A DNA stretch of 64,000 nt from Loktanella sp. M215 (GTDB lineage: Bacteria > Pseudomonadota > Alphaproteobacteria > Rhodobacterales > Rhodobacteraceae): NCBI RefSeq assembly GCF_021735925.1, contig NZ_WMEA01000001.1:347501-411500 (forward strand), written 5' to 3'. The position numbers and the translations under genes are program-made. Below are positions 16,344 through 26,000 of this stretch, piece after piece; position 1 is the stretch's first letter; each line of letters begins with the position of its first letter. Under the pieces are notes generated by a model. That model saw only the letters and a program-made list of their open reading frames with translations, was not told the origin of the DNA and ran no database searches.

Positions 16344-17051
16344 ATGAGATATTTGATCCCCGCCCTCGCCCTCTGGGCCACCGCCGCGAGCGCCCAGCAA
16401 GAAACCTCGCTTGAACTGGTGCTGCTGGCCGACGCCAGCGGGTCCATCGATGCCGGAGAGCTGGCGTTCCAGCGCCAGGGCTACGCCGACGCGCTGCTGT
16501 CGGACACGGTGCAAAGCGCCATCGCCAATACCCTGCACGGCCACATCGCCGTCACCTACGTCGAATGGGCGACCAATCAGGTGCAGGTCGTGGACTGGAT
16601 GCTGATCGACGGGCGCCCGGCGGCGCAGGCCTTTGCCGACGCGCTGACCACGGCCCCGCGCGCCGCATACGGGCGAAACGCGATCGGGGCCGCCCTGCTG
16701 GAAGGCCAGCGGCTGATCGAGGTGAACGATTTCGACGGATTCCGCCATGTGATCGACTTTTCCGGCGACAGCATGGGCAATTCATCAGGTCCCGCGATCC
16801 TGCCGTCACGCGACACGGTGCTGGCGCAGGGCACGGTGATCAACGCCCTGCCGATCCTGCGCCCCGACAGCCCGCGCCGGGCGGGCTATGACCTTGAACA
16901 GCTTTATGCCGACAATATCATCGGCGGCCCCGGCGCCTTTATGGTGACGGCCGAGGGGCGCGACAGTTTCGCACAAGCCGTCCAGCGCAAGCTATTTCTG
17001 GAGATTGCAGGCGAGGTGCCGCCCTTAAGGCTGGCGCTGGATCAGCCGTAG
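16344..17051 (+). CDS. DUF1194 exported protein with von Willebrand A-type domain
   Basis: A 235-residue protein with a short signal peptide (LIPALALWATAASA). A VWA-like domain follows, with the metal-ion-dependent adhesion motif DASGSID near residue 31, then IDFSGDSMG and a Rossmann-like repeat of strands. DUF1194 proteins with this form are widespread in alphaproteobacteria; their function is unknown. The 3' end overlaps the convergent cytochrome gene by 27 bp. Confidence 0.8.
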   Translation: MRYLIPALALWATAASAQQETSLELVLLADASGSIDAGELAFQRQGYADALLSDTVQSAIANTLHGHIAVTYVEWATNQVQVVDWMLIDGRPAAQAFADALTTAPRAAYGRNAIGAALLEGQRLIEVNDFDGFRHVIDFSGDSMGNSSGPAILPSRDTVLAQGTVINALPILRPDSPRRAGYDLEQLYADNIIGGPGAFMVTAEGRDSFAQAVQRKLFLEIAGEVPPLRLALDQP

Positions 17052-17423
17052 GTAATTCGACAGGGCCAGCAGTTCGGCGGGGACCGGCACAGGGTTGCCG
17101 TCGTCTTCGGTCATGACCACCGGCCCCAGATCGCCGTCGCCGAAATGCGGCATCGGGTCTGCGCCACCGTGCTTGCCCCGATTGAAGCCGTCGATCTGGC
17201 TCATGACCTTGGCCTCGGGAAAGGTGCCGCCGTTCCGCGCGCTGATCGTGGTCAGGTCAGCGGGCGCCTTCGGCAGGCCAGCGGCCATCGGCCCGGCGCC
17301 GCGCCCGTCGCGGCCGTGACAGCCGGAACACTGCGCCATAAACGCCGCCTCTCCGTCGATCTGCTTTTGTTCGGGGGCGCAGGCGGCCAGCGCCAGACCA
17401 AGCCCGAGGATGATATAACGCAT
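17025..17423 (-). CDS. Lipoprotein monohaem cytochrome c
   Basis: A 132-residue protein with a lipobox (LGLALAAC, Cys 15) and a single haem site, CSGCHGRDGRG, near residue 32. Axial Met candidates are in the SQIDGFNRG/DPMPHFGDGDLG segment. It should be tethered to a membrane from the periplasmic side and carry electrons as a class I cytochrome. The partner is unknown. It converges with the DUF1194 gene and is divergent from the small transporter gene. Confidence 0.85.
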   Translation of the reverse strand: MRYIILGLGLALAACAPEQKQIDGEAAFMAQCSGCHGRDGRGAGPMAAGLPKAPADLTTISARNGGTFPEAKVMSQIDGFNRGKHGGADPMPHFGDGDLGPVVMTEDDGNPVPVPAELLALSNYLRLIQRQP

Positions 17424-17514
17424 GGTTTGCCCGCCCGCTTGTGCGCGCCGGTTCTCCGGCGCATGTTGCGCTTACGATGGGCGCACGGGTGCGTCTTGGC
17501 AAGTGAGGTTGGCG

Positions 17515-17949
17515 ATGACGTTGCAGGTGTGGATCATGTTGGCCACGGGGTTCGGCATCCCCGTGCTGGCCGCGATGAACGGCGCGCTGGGGCGCTACAT
17601 CGGGTCGCCCGCGGTCGCGGCCTGCGTTCTGTTTGCCGTGGCCTTTACCATCGCGCTGGTCGCGGCGCTGGTCACGAACCCCGGTGCCGTGGCGAAACTG
17701 CCAGACGCGCCAAAGCAGTGGTTTCTGGCCGGGTCCTTCGTCGCCTTCTACGTGCTGGCGATTACCTGGATCGGGCCGGACATGGGGATCGGGCGGGCGG
17801 TGTTCTACGTCCTGCTGGGGCAGTTGATCGCCGCCGCGGTCATCGACCACTTCGGCCTGTTCAATGCCCGCGTCGCCGCCCTGACATGGACGCGCGCGGC
17901 GGGCATCGGTCTGATGTGCGCTGGCATCTACGTGACTCAGCGGGTCTAG
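17515..17949 (+). CDS. Small DMT-type transporter (YdcZ/DUF606-like)
   Basis: A 144-residue integral membrane protein with four or five helices ([89 protein letters not shown]). Length and the [10 protein letters not shown] and [13 protein letters not shown] patterns fit the YdcZ/DUF606 half-size drug/metabolite transporters. The ATG at 17515 begins the first helix. Its stop overlaps the convergent lolD stop by 4 bp. The substrate is unknown. Confidence 0.8.
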   Translation: MTLQVWIMLATGFGIPVLAAMNGALGRYIGSPAVAACVLFAVAFTIALVAALVTNPGAVAKLPDAPKQWFLAGSFVAFYVLAITWIGPDMGIGRAVFYVLLGQLIAAAVIDHFGLFNARVAALTWTRAAGIGLMCAGIYVTQRV

Positions 17950-18635
17950 GCCGCCCCCGCCACCAGCCGCCCGTCGACCAGACGCACGGCGCGGTCCATC
18001 CGTGACGCCAGTTCAAGGTTGTGGGTCGCGATCACGGCGGCAAGGCCGGTGCTGCGCACGAGGCCCATCAGCGCATCGAATACCCGGTCCGAGGTCGCGG
18101 GGTCGAGGTTGCCCGTCGGCTCGTCCGCCAGCAGCAGCACCGGGTCATTCGCCAGCGCGCGGCAAAAGGCGACGCGCTGCTGTTCGCCGCCCGACAGCTC
18201 TGCCGGGCGGTGGCTGGCGCGGTGGGCGACGCCGACGGTGTCCAGCAGTTGCATCGCGCGGGCCTTGGCATCGCGGTCCGGCACGCCGTTCGCCATCTGC
18301 GGCAGGGTGATGTTTTCCAGCGCCGAAAACTCCGGCAGCAGGTGGTGGAACTGATAGATGAAGCCCACGTCATTGCGCCGGATCGCCGTGCGCCTGCGGT
18401 CGTTGAGGTTGGTCATGTCCTCGCCCCGGATCGCGACGGTGCCGGTGTCTGGCGTGTCCAGCAGACCCGCGATGTGCAGCAGCGTGGATTTGCCGGCGCC
18501 GGAGGGGGCGACAAGGGCCACGACCTCGCCCGGTTGCACGGTCAGATCGACGCCTTGCAACACGCGCACCTCGTTCGGCTTGCCGGGATTGTAGCCCTTG
18601 CGCAGGTCAGTCAGGGTCAGGATGGGATCACTCAT
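17946..18635 (-). CDS. lolD: Lipoprotein-releasing ABC transporter ATPase
   Basis: A 229-residue ATPase of the LolCDE complex, which extracts lipoproteins from the inner membrane for delivery to LolA. Walker A is [11 protein letters not shown], the Q-loop lies in [15 protein letters not shown] (typical LolD), the signature is [15 protein letters not shown], and Walker B is [12 protein letters not shown]. It overlaps the 3' end of the permease gene by 8 bp, so both are made together. Confidence 0.95.
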   Translation of the reverse strand: MSDPILTLTDLRKGYNPGKPNEVRVLQGVDLTVQPGEVVALVAPSGAGKSTLLHIAGLLDTPDTGTVAIRGEDMTNLNDRRRTAIRRNDVGFIYQFHHLLPEFSALENITLPQMANGVPDRDAKARAMQLLDTVGVAHRASHRPAELSGGEQQRVAFCRALANDPVLLLADEPTGNLDPATSDRVFDALMGLVRSTGLAAVIATHNLELASRMDRAVRLVDGRLVAGAA

Positions 18636-19911
18636 AGCGCAGCGCCTCGACCGGGTTCATGCGGGCCGCGCGGCGGGCCGGAAAGATGGTGACGATCCAC
18701 GACAGCCCCAGCGACAGCACCACGGATGACAGGACGTCGCCCAAGTTCAGTTGTGCTGGCAGCGCGTAGATGCCGCGGATTTCGGGGTCCCAGACCCCGC
18801 CGCCCGCGACGTAGTTCACGAAAGAGAAGATCGGGTCGATATAGAGCGCGAAGAGGCAGCCAAGGATCAGGCCCAGCAGCGTGCCCACGGTCCCGATTCC
18901 CGCCCCGCAGATGAAGAAGATGCGCAGGATCGACCCTTCGGTCAGGCCCATCGTGCGCAGGATGCCGATGTCGCGGCCCTTGTTTTTCACCAGCATGATC
19001 AGGCCAGAGATGATGTTCATCGAGGCGATCAGCACGAGGATCGACAGCAGGACGAACATCACGTTGTCCTCTACCGTCAGCGCCCGCAGGAAGGCACCGG
19101 CGCTGTCGCGCCACGACCACAGGTAGGCATAATCGCCAGCGGCCGCGAGGATGCCGGGCATCACATCCTCGACCCGGTCGGGATCGGCCACCATGACCTC
19201 GATCTCGTCGGCGACACCTTCGCGGTTGAAGAAGGTCTGCGCCTCGGCCAGCGGCATGTAGACCCGCGTCTTGTCGATGTCGTAGCGCCCGGCGGTAAAG
19301 ATGTATTCCACCGTATAGACGCTGACGCGAGGGCTGGTGCCCATCGCCGTGCGCACCCCGTTGGGCGAAATCAGCTTGATCCGGTCGCCGACGGTGACGC
19401 CCAGTTCACGCGCGACACCCGACCCGATGGCGATCCCTTGCGCGAAATCGTCAAGGCTGCCCAGCGCCTCCTCCGGGTTGGCGATGCGCGGGACGGCGCG
19501 CAGGTCGGCCTCGGTGATGCCGAAAACCTCGACGCCTGCGTTTTCCGTGCCGCGGTTCGCCATGACCTGCTGGCGCACTAGCGGCGCCGCACGGGTGACG
19601 CCCGGCACCTTGGAAATGCGGTCGGTCAGGGCGGCGTAGTCAGAGATGATGCGCGTGAACTGGTCGGTGCCTTCGATCGGCGTCTGTTCATAGACCGTGA
19701 CGTGGGCGTTGGCGCCCAGGATCGTATCCACGAATTCGGCCCGGAACCCGGACCGGATCGCCAGCGTCGCGATCAGGGCGAAGACGGCCAGCGTGATGCC
19801 GATCAGGCTGATCCACGTCATCGTGGACACGCCGCCTTCCGCCCGCTTGGCGCGGATGTAACGCCAGGCGATCAGCCATTCGAAGCGGGAAAAGGGCGGC
19901 GTATGGGGCAT
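18628..19911 (-). CDS. lolC: Lipoprotein-releasing ABC transporter permease (LolC/E)
   Basis: A 427-residue permease with an N-terminal helix ([12 protein letters not shown] then [21 protein letters not shown]), a large periplasmic MacB_PCD-like domain (about 45-270) and a FtsX domain with three C-terminal helices ([56 protein letters not shown]). The single permease plus LolD is the usual alphaproteobacterial form, where one protein serves both LolC and LolE roles. It ends with the coupled lolD gene. Confidence 0.93.
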   Translation of the reverse strand: MPHTPPFSRFEWLIAWRYIRAKRAEGGVSTMTWISLIGITLAVFALIATLAIRSGFRAEFVDTILGANAHVTVYEQTPIEGTDQFTRIISDYAALTDRISKVPGVTRAAPLVRQQVMANRGTENAGVEVFGITEADLRAVPRIANPEEALGSLDDFAQGIAIGSGVARELGVTVGDRIKLISPNGVRTAMGTSPRVSVYTVEYIFTAGRYDIDKTRVYMPLAEAQTFFNREGVADEIEVMVADPDRVEDVMPGILAAAGDYAYLWSWRDSAGAFLRALTVEDNVMFVLLSILVLIASMNIISGLIMLVKNKGRDIGILRTMGLTEGSILRIFFICGAGIGTVGTLLGLILGCLFALYIDPIFSFVNYVAGGGVWDPEIRGIYALPAQLNLGDVLSSVVLSLGLSWIVTIFPARRAARMNPVEALRYE

Positions 19912-20001
19912 TGCGGTGTCCGGTCGCTGGGTCGCGCGGACCTTGATCGCAAATCGGGGTCAGCGTCAATGCAAGCGGGTGTGACTGCGGCGGCGTGACC
20001 C

Positions 20002-23000
20002 TCAGGCCAGCGCCGCCTCTTTTGGCCCCAACACCCAGTGACCGTCATCAGAGGTCCGTCCGTCGCAGGTCACCACGACCCGCCCGTTTTCGCGCTTGAC
20101 CTCGATCAGGTGGCTGTGACCGGCGTGGACCATCCGCGCGCTGAACCCGTCCCAGCCGTCCGGCAAGGCCGGATCGACCGCGACCCGGTCGCCACCGACC
20201 AGCGTGATGCCAAGGATCCCCTCGACCGCCGCGCGGTAGAGCCAGCTGGCCGATCCGGTGTACCACGTCCAGCCACCCCGCCCGGTGCGCGGACCGGCCC
20301 CGTAGACGTCGGCGGCCACGACGTAAGGCTCCACCCGGTAGCGCGCGACCGCGTCCGGTGTGTGGGTGTGACTGATCGGGTTGATGAGGTCGAACATCGC
20401 CAGCGCCTCTGTCCCGCGGCCTGACCGGCCCAGCGCATGCACGACCCATGTGGCCGCGTGGGTATATTGCCCGCCATTTTCGCGTACGCCGGGTGGATAA
20501 CCCTTGATATAGCCGGGCTCGCGGTCGGTCTCCTCGAACGGCGGGGTGAACAGGCGCAGCAGGCCGTCGTCGCGGTCAGCAAGGCTTTCCATCACCGAAT
20601 CCAGCGCCTGACGCGCCCGGTCGGGATCGCCCGCACCGGAAATCGCAGCCCAGGATTGCGCGATGGAGTCGATCCGACATTCCGCACTGTCCCGAGAGCC
20701 GAGCGGCGTGCCGTCGTCGTAATAGGCCCGCCTGTACCACGCGCCGTCCCAGCCCGCACCTTCCAAGGCGGCCAGCAGGCTGGCGCGATGGTCGCGCAAG
20801 GCGGTCACGCGGGCGCTGTCGCCCCGCGCCTCTGCCAGCGGCAGGAAGGCGTCGAGGGTCGCCATCAGGAACCAGCCCAGCCAGACGCTTTCGCCCTGAC
20901 CGCCCTCGCCCACGCGGTTCATCCCGTCGTTCCAGTCGCCGCCCAGCATCAAGGGCAGGCCGTGCGGCCCGGTGCGCTTGATCGCCAACTCCAGCGCCAG
21001 CGCGCAATGCTCGTAAAGCGGCGCCTGATGCGCGGACCGCTCTGGCGTGTAGAAGGCATCGTGCGCGCCGTCTTCGAGTGTTGCCCCTTCGACGAAGTGC
21101 AGCGCCTCGTCCAGCACGCTTCGGTCGCCCGTCATCGTGACATAGCGCGCGGTGATATGCGCCAGCCAGACCACGTCGTCGGAGATCGTCGTCCGCACCC
21201 CCGCCCCGCTACGCGGCAGCCACCAGTGCTGCACGTCGCCTTCGGCAAACTGACGGCTGGCGGCGTTCAGAATCTGGTCCCGCGCCAGCCCCGGGTTTTG
21301 CAGGATCAACGCAGAGGTATCCTGCAACTGATCCCTGAATCCGTAGGCACCGGAGGCCTGATAGAAGGCGCTCCGCGCCCGGATGCGGCAGGTCAGCGAC
21401 TGATAGGGCAGCCATGTGTTGACCATCAGGTTCATCTGCGGGTCCGGCGTGTCGATCTGCAGATGGCCGAGGAAATCGGACCATTCCGCCTGCGCCGCAT
21501 CCAGCGCCTGCGACACCGCATCTGCGGCCCGCGCGCGGTCCAGCACATCGCCGATTTCGGTCTCTTCCGCGTCGGCGAGGATGAAGGTGACCTGTCGCGC
21601 CGCGTTCTGCGGTACGGTGACGGCGACACGTGCCGCGAGGCAGGGATCACCGCCGGTGTCACCCGCTTGCGGCCAGGCGAGCAGTGCTGCAGGCCGCGCC
21701 GGATTGCCATTGCGCCCCAGATAGGCACCGCGGGACACTGTCGTCGCCTGCAGCGGCAGGCTGGCGGCCAATGCCGTGACGCGGCCGGTGATGCCGGTGC
21801 CGTAGGCATTACGCCCGACGACCGCGTTCAGCGCCGCATCGCGCCCCGCGCGGATCACCTGCGCCGTGCGGCCCCGGTTGTTGCCCAGCACCAGATCGAC
21901 ACAGGCGATCACGTTCAGCCGCAAGGGCTGCGCCCCCCGGTGGCGCAGGGTCAGCGCGGTCAGGCGGGCGGGTGCGCCCGGCACGAGGGTCATGACCGCC
22001 TCGGCCTCGATCCAGTCGGTCCAGACCCGGAAGGTGGATTTGCCCAGCCCGTGCCGCGCCTCGTGGATCGCGTGGGGATCGTCCGACAGCGCCGCGAAGG
22101 GCGAGATCACCCGCCCCGTCGCGGGGTCGTGGATCAGGATCGCCTCGCCGGGGCGGTTGCTGACGGGATCGTTGCTCCACGGTGTGATCTGGTAGTCGCG
22201 GGAGTTGACGGACCATGTGAAGGCCGCCCCGCCGGCCGAGACGTGGAACCCGAAATCCTCGTGCGCGATGACGTTGATCCACGGATGCGGCGTGCGTTCG
22301 CCGTGGCGCATCCGCACGACATATTCCAGCCCGTCAGCCGAGAATCCCCCAGTGCCGTTCCACATCCGCAGATCCTCTTGCGGAAAGTCGGGCGTGCGCC
22401 GGTGCAGCGGAGGCAGCTTTGCCGGCAGTGCGATGGCGGGCGGCAGGACGCTTTCGCCCGGCACCAGCAGCCGCGCGAACTGCTCGCTCAGCTTGCCGTT
22501 GCGGGTGTGCAGCACGATGCGGGCGGTGGCCATCAGCGTCTGATATGTCTGGTCAGAGATCTGGTCACGCCTGACCGGGAACACCGTCCGCCGCGCGGGG
22601 TCGAGGTGCCCGGCACGCGCCGCCATGTCGCACATGTTCTGGATCGCCGATTGCAGGTCCTGCGTGTAGGACGAGCGACGCTCGTTCAGGATCACCAGAT
22701 CGGCCTGCAGCCCGTGCATCCGCAGATAATCCGCCAGCCGGATCGCCTTGCGCACGATTTCAAGGTCCGCCTCGTCATCGGTGCGCAGCAGCATGATCGG
22801 GTGATCGCCGGACAGCCCCATGGGCCAGAGCGTATCTTGCGGGCCGACCGCATCGCGCAGCCCCGCGTCCTGAATCGCCAGCCGCGCGTCGGGCCACAGC
22901 AGCCCTGCGGCGGCTTGCCGGAACAGCGCGGCCTCGGCCAAGGAAATCGCCGCGTGGCGCAGTTGCACCTGACTCATGCTCCATGACATCCGGTCCTCGT

Positions 23001-26000
23001 GGGCAAAGATGTCGTCCTGCCGGTGGTGCAGGATCGCGTGGTCCAGTTCCTCTGCCGTTTCGGCCACCAGCGTCCAGTAGGTCAGCATCACGGCCTTGCC
23101 GGGCGGGATCGTGACCTGCCGGCGGATCGCAAAGATCGGGTCGAGCGTGAAGCCGTCCGCCCCGCCCAGCCGTGCGCCTGCATCAAAAGCCGCCGCGTTG
23201 CCCAGATCGCGGCCCCGTCCGATGAAGGCGCGGCGGTCGGTTTCCGCCTGCGCGGGCCTGCGGTCGGCGGCCCCCGCCAGCAGATGCGCCATGTGCACCA
23301 CCCGGTCGCCGGCGGCGCGCGGGTTGCGGAAGGCGGTGATGGTGCGGCCGTCGTCGCGGATCGCGGTCTTGACGAACATCTTGGAAAACGCCGGGTGCGC
23401 GATATCGGCGTCGGCGCGGTCCAGCACGATCTCGCCGTAGCTTGTGACCTCGATGGTGCGGCTGCGGGTCGTGGTGTTGCGCAGGGACAGGCGGCGGCCC
23501 TCGCCCATGGCTTCGGTGGCGACAATGACCTCCATCAGGCTGTCGATGCCGTGGGCGGATTTGGCGAATTCCGCCTTGTGATCGGAAAAGACGGCCCGTG
23601 CCGTCTCGCCATGGGCGGCGCGCGGCGTCGTGGTCGCCGACCACCAGTCGTTCGAGGCCAGATCACGCAGGAACAGGAAACTGCCGCCGGTATCCACGGT
23701 CGGATCGGGCCGCCAGCGGGTGATCGCAATGTCGTTCAGCCACAGCGGGCCGGCACCGGTGCCCGACACCAGCGACGACAGCCGCCCGTTGGACAGCAGC
23801 GCCACCATGGGCGTGTCGGTCGCGGGGCTGTCCGACATGGTGACGGTCGAGGCATCGCCATCCATATCGGGCAGGCGCGGCTCCAACTCTCCCCCCCGGG
23901 TGACGGGGATGATTTCGCGGGGGGCCTTTTCCTGCAGCAGCAGTTCGGCGGCCTTGATGACCGGGTCGGCGTGGAACCGGTCGCGGTGGATGCCGTCGAG
24001 GATGACGTTCGCGATCGCGACGATCGACATGCCGTGGTGATGCGCCATGACGTTGCGCACGACGACGCAGGTCTGCCCTTCGGGCATCCGGGTCGCGGTA
24101 AAGTCGATGGCGTCGAAATAGCCGTAGGGCCCGAACGCCCCCAGCCGGTCCAGCCGGGCAAGGTTCTGCACCGCCGCGGCCGGGTTGATCTGGGCGGCCA
24201 TCAGCGTGGCATAGGGGGCCACGACGTGATCGCTGCTTTGCATCCGCTTGAGCGCGAGGTGCGGCACGCCGAAGGCATAATACTGATAGTTCATGTCCCG
24301 GTCGCGGGCGGAGAACGCGCTTTCCGACACGCCCCACGGCAGGTTCAGGCTGCGCCCGTATTGCATCTGCGCGCGCACGGCCTGCGTGTTTGCCCCGTTC
24401 AGGATGCCGCCCATGCGTTCGTGCATCACCAGCGGCGGCATCAGGTATTCGAACATCGACCCCGACCACGACAGCAAGGCGCTGTGGGTGCCGATGCTGG
24501 TGACGGGACGGCCCAGCCGCAGCCAGTGCGCGGTGGGAACGTCGCCCTTGGCGATGGCAAAAAGGCTCGCCAGACGCGCCTCTGACGCGAGCAGGTCATA
24601 GCAGCTGTCGTCCAGTTCGCGGCTGTCGGGCCGATAGCCGATCGACAGGAGGCGCTTTTCGGGGTTCAGCAGCATGGCAAAGTCCATCTCGAACGCCAGC
24701 TTGCGCACACGTTCGGCCAAGGCGCCGACGGTGCGGATCAGATCGCTGCGCGACAGCCCGCCCTCGCCGGTGTCGCCCACGATCTGGTCGCAGTTCGCGC
24801 GCAGGGCCTGCGCCCACCACAGGACCTCTGCGGTTTCCGCACGGTCGGATTCGCCGTGGAAATCCGCAGCCAGCCGGGCGATGTCGGCGGCGATCAGCGT
24901 CAGGTTCAGCGCCCGCAAGGTCGCCAGTTGCGGTTCCGCCATATAGGCCGCGTGACTGCGGCCGAACCCTTCGATCAACTGATCCAGCCTGCGGCGCATG
25001 GGGCGCAGGGTGCGGCGGTCGTCGGGCACATGGGCCAGCCGTTCCACCAGCACCGCCAGCGTATCGCCGATGCCGCACAGATTGCCCTGCGCATGCACGC
25101 TGGGGTTATCCGCCCAGGCCCGCAGCGCGGAGGAGAGTGCGATCAGATGTCCCGCAAGATTGCCGCTGTCGACCGCAGAGATATAGCGCGGGTGCAGCAC
25201 CGACAGATCGCGCGTGTCGTACCAGTTGAACAGGTGGCCCTTGAAACGCTCCATCCGTTCCAGCGTGGTGACGGTCCGTTCGATCCGGCCCAGCGCGTCG
25301 GTCTGCCCGATCCAGCCCAGATCGCGGGCCGACAGCACGGACAGAAGATACAGGCCGATATTGGTCGGAGAGGTCCGCTCCGCCACCTTGGGCGCGGGAT
25401 CGTCCTGATAATTGTCGGGCGGCAGGTGATGCGTGGCCTCGGTCACGAAGGTTTCGAAATAGCGCCATGTCGTGCGCGCAACGCGGCGCAGGGTGGCGGC
25501 CTCCTGTGGCGAGACGACCAAACGGTCCTCCGTCTCCATCGAGCGAGAGACGGCATGCGCCACGCCGGGGGCCGCGATCCAGCAGAAGCATATCAAGGCT
25601 GCGGGCGCCCAGGCGGCGGGGTTCAGCAGCAGGGTCAGGACAAAGGCCACGACACCGATGATCGGCGATGCCGCCATCCGCTGCCACCACGCGCGCCGGC
25701 TGCGGTTGGCCCCCGCCTGGACCTGCTGCGCCGTGCGCCATTCCAGCATGTGCCGCCGGGTGACACCCAGCCGCCAAATGGTCCGCGCGATTGCATCGAC
25801 CGCGTTGCTGGCCTGATGCGCCATGAAGATCAGGCGCAGGCCGATCTCGCTGCCCCGGGCGCCCAGATCCTGCGCGATCCGCGTCAGGTGGCGCCCCACC
25901 GCGACGCCCGGTTGCGACGGCACCAGCCCCAGCGGCACCGTCATCAGCGGCATGAAGAACAGCGTGACGATCAGCGTCAGCATCCACAGCCAGACGCTCG

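Noticed and set aside
20437..22986. 849-residue plus-strand frame inside the glucan synthase gene
   Set aside because: Arg/Gln/His-rich shadow of a GC-rich gene; several similar ones exist across ndvB and dnaE.
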